A stretch of DNA of 64,000 bases, taken from assembly GCF_002868735.1 (NCBI RefSeq), contig NZ_CP025611.1, positions 1,606,501 through 1,670,500 on the forward strand. The letters run 5' to 3'. The DNA comes from Niveispirillum cyanobacteriorum (GTDB lineage Bacteria > Pseudomonadota > Alphaproteobacteria > Azospirillales > Azospirillaceae). Shown here one piece after another: positions 62,174 to 64,000 of the stretch. The notes under the pieces were generated by a model, which was not told the origin of the DNA, ran no database searches, and worked only from the letters and a program-made list of their open reading frames with translations. Position 1 is the stretch's first letter; each line of letters starts with the position of its first letter. Position numbers and translations under genes: made by a program.

Positions 62174-62418
62174 GAAAGTGTTTCAGACACTTACCAGCAC
62201 CCTCCGTAACAATCGGTAACAAAGAGTGATTTGAAGCTGGACGCGCACTCTGTCATTTTCACGATGCGGCGATCAGCGATACCGCATTGCAACGCAGGTG
62301 GGATGGCGTTGCACTCCTAATTGGCCCCCGGCCAAGGTCGGGACTGCCATTCGGAGCCGGTGGCTGGATTTCCGCATCAGGGGGCGTTACTGTCGATTTA
62401 TCGGAAAGGGACAAGCCC

Positions 62419-63312
62419 ATGTCCTGGCAACAGACGCTCAATACGACCATTCACTGCGCTGGTGTCGGCCTGCATTCGGGCCGCCGCGTCCGCATGACCT
62501 TGCGCCCGGCCCCGGTCGATCATGGCATCAGCTTCATCCGTACCGATGTGCCCGCCGACCGCGCCGTGATCGCGGCTCGCTGGGACCTTGTCGCGGATAC
62601 CCGTCTGTGCACCCTGCTGAAGAATGAGCAGGGTACGACCATCGGCACGATCGAGCACCTGATGGCCGCCCTGCGCGGCCTTGGCATTGACAATGCCGTG
62701 GTGGAGGTGGACGCACCGGAACTGCCCATCATGGATGGCAGCTCGGCCCCGTTTGTCTTCCTGATCGAATGCGCTGGGATCAAGCAGCAGGACCAGCCGC
62801 GCCGCCTGATCCGCGTGTTGAAGGAAGTGCGCGTGCAGGATGGTGACAAGATCGTCAGCCTGTCACCGGCTCCGGTCAGCAGCTTCCGCGCCGAGATCGT
62901 TTATGAGAACACAGCCCTGATCCGCCGCCAGGAAGGTTTCCTGCGTCTGACGGACGGCGCCTTCAAGGCGGAGGTCGCCGATTGCCGGACCTTCGGCTTC
63001 GCCCATGAGGTGGAGGCGATGCGCAAGGCCGGCCTGGGCCTGGGCGGCTCGCTGGACAATGCCATCGTCATCGATGGCGACCGGGTGATGAATCCGGGCG
63101 GTCTGCGCCATGCGGATGAGTTCATCCGCCACAAGATCCTGGACGCTGTTGGCGATCTGTATCTGGCGGGCGGCCCCATCCTGGGCCATTACCAGGGCCT
63201 GCGCCCCGGCCATGCCATGAACAATGCCATCCTGCGCGCGCTGTTCGCCGACACCACGGCCTGGCGCCGCGAGGATGCGGAAACCTGGGACAGCCGGGCC
63301 GCCGTGGCCTGA
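62419..63312 (+). CDS. lpxC: UDP-3-O-acyl-N-acetylglucosamine deacetylase
   Basis: The zinc deacetylase committing to lipid A synthesis. TIEHLMAALRGLGIDNAVVE carries the first zinc His; the FIRHKILDAVGDLYLAGGP stretch carries the second His and the Asp; GLHSGRRVRMTLRPAP is the N-terminal mark. 297 aa. The frame is open upstream, but ATG 62419 (GGAAAGGGA upstream) fits the family start. It is separated from ftsZ by a strong terminator, so it has its own promoter. Confidence 0.95.
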   Translation: MSWQQTLNTTIHCAGVGLHSGRRVRMTLRPAPVDHGISFIRTDVPADRAVIAARWDLVADTRLCTLLKNEQGTTIGTIEHLMAALRGLGIDNAVVEVDAPELPIMDGSSAPFVFLIECAGIKQQDQPRRLIRVLKEVRVQDGDKIVSLSPAPVSSFRAEIVYENTALIRRQEGFLRLTDGAFKAEVADCRTFGFAHEVEAMRKAGLGLGGSLDNAIVIDGDRVMNPGGLRHADEFIRHKILDAVGDLYLAGGPILGHYQGLRPGHAMNNAILRALFADTTAWRREDAETWDSRAAVA

Positions 63313-63335
63313 TCGGGCTATATCGCTGAAAAACG

Positions 63336-63366
63336 AAGGGCGCCGGACAATCTGGCGCCCTTTTTT
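63336..63366 (+). terminator. rho-independent terminator of lpxC
   Basis: AAGGGCGCC and GGCGCCCTT form a 9-bp stem with a 9-nt loop and a run of six T residues, 23 bp after the lpxC stop. Confidence 0.92.
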
Positions 63367-63431
63367 CATTTTACTGTCACTGGTATTCACGGGATCATCG
63401 GGCAGTATCCACATCGTTCCGAGGGCGAGCG

Positions 63432-64000
63432 ATGATGCGACGGCCAGTTCCCAGCCTGACTCTTGCCACCCTGCGGGGCTTGGCCATGGCTATGTTGCTG
63501 GCTGTGGCAGCCGTGATGATGGCCCGCGCCGACACTGCCCCTGATGGCGCACCAACCATAGTCCGGCTGTCCAGCCTCGACTGGCCCCCTTTCAGTGGTG
63601 AGGGTCTGCCGAACCGGGGGCTGACAACGGCCATCGTTGAACGCACCCTGGCACGTGCGGGCCTTTCGGCGGAAGTCACGTTCCTGCCCTGGCAGCGGGC
63701 GGTGGCCACGGGCCTGAAGGCGCCAGGCCATGCCGGGTACTTCCCGGAATACCGGACTGCCGCCAGCGAGGCACAATGCCTGCTCTCCGCCCCTATCGGC
63801 AGCAGCCCGCTTGGTTTTGCCGAACGCGTGGCGGCCCCCGTCACCTGGCGCAGCCTGACGGATCTGACGGGCCGGCGCATCGGCACCGTGCGCGGTTACG
63901 TGAATACCGACAGTTTCGACCGCGCCGCCGCCGACGGCACCCTGACCATTGAACCGGCGGTCGATGACGCCACCAACCTGCGCAAGCTGGCGGCGGGTCG
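63432..64000 (+). CDS. family 3 solute-binding protein, cut by window end
   Basis: The frame is open from ATG 63432 to the end of the window (189 codons). A signal peptide (LRGLAMAMLLAVAAVMMARA) is followed by IVRLSSLDWPPFSGEGLPN, FLPWQRAVATG and LTDLTGRRIGTVRGYVNTD, the normal start of a periplasmic amino-acid-type binding protein. It shares the [IL]PWxRA motif with the protein at 5860. The 3' end and neighbours are unseen; a second ATG at 63435 is equally possible as start. Confidence 0.8.
   Translation, partial: MMRRPVPSLTLATLRGLAMAMLLAVAAVMMARADTAPDGAPTIVRLSSLDWPPFSGEGLPNRGLTTAIVERTLARAGLSAEVTFLPWQRAVATGLKAPGHAGYFPEYRTAASEAQCLLSAPIGSSPLGFAERVAAPVTWRSLTDLTGRRIGTVRGYVNTDSFDRAAADGTLTIEPAVDDATNLRKLAAG

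Overview
The window is GC-rich alphaproteobacterial chromosome, most likely from the Rhodospirillales/Azospirillaceae (a Niveispirillum-like genus is my guess from overall gene content, not from a database search). Supporting signs are a complete dcw cluster in the order mraZ-rsmH-ftsL-ftsI-murE-murF-mraY-murD-ftsW-murG-murC-murB-ddl-ftsQ-ftsA-ftsZ followed by lpxC, a class A RNase P RNA, GANTC sites of the CcrM type near cell-cycle genes, and Ala/Pro-rich GC-biased proteins.

Region 1 (1-8.8 kb) is housekeeping: a dihydroneopterin aldolase-like gene, a four-gene lipoprotein operon (CsgG-type protein, small lipoprotein, DUF4810, GNA1162/DUF799), threonine ammonia-lyase, an S49 peptidase with a small membrane protein, a family 3 solute-binding protein, a TrmN6-like methyltransferase coupled to a DUF2007 protein, and a polyprenyl diphosphate synthase. 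Region 2 (8.9-12.9 kb) holds tRNA-Pro(CGG) and, next to it on the other strand, a SIR2 / NB-ARC / TPR gene that looks like an antiphage STAND NTPase. An 845-bp IS5-family element has cut it; removing the element and one CTAG copy restores an in-frame 950-codon gene.

Region 3 (13-23.3 kb) contains a DUF3429-DCC-ABC1 kinase run, an amino-acid permease, and a sugar locus in which a LacI-type repressor and a GH1 beta-glucosidase are divergent from a complete sugar ABC transporter, with two LacI-type operators between them. Region 4 (23.4-30.9 kb) is the most unusual part: a 202-residue peptide with 21 Thr-Ile-Ser motifs, then four genes linked by ATGA stop/start overlaps that encode a kinase fused to a HopA1-like domain, a LanC-like cyclase, a subtilisin-like protease and a family 5 solute-binding protein. 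The enzyme set resembles class V lanthipeptide maturation, but the substrate looks multi-repeat and Cys-poor. A histidine kinase and an S9 peptidase follow.

Region 5 (35-42 kb) has small coiled-coil proteins, a SpoU-type RNA methyltransferase, guaB, a secreted CAP-domain/RTX protein, a DMT transporter, an AmpD-like amidase and rnpB. Region 6 (42.2-63.4 kb) is the dcw cluster, preceded by four TGGG boxes (MraZ operator), two DnaA boxes and GANTC sites, with a second likely promoter inside it before ddl. lpxC and a truncated family 3 solute-binding protein close the window. A three-hairpin dispersed repeat occurs twice (4.5 kb and 38.5 kb) with compensatory stem changes.
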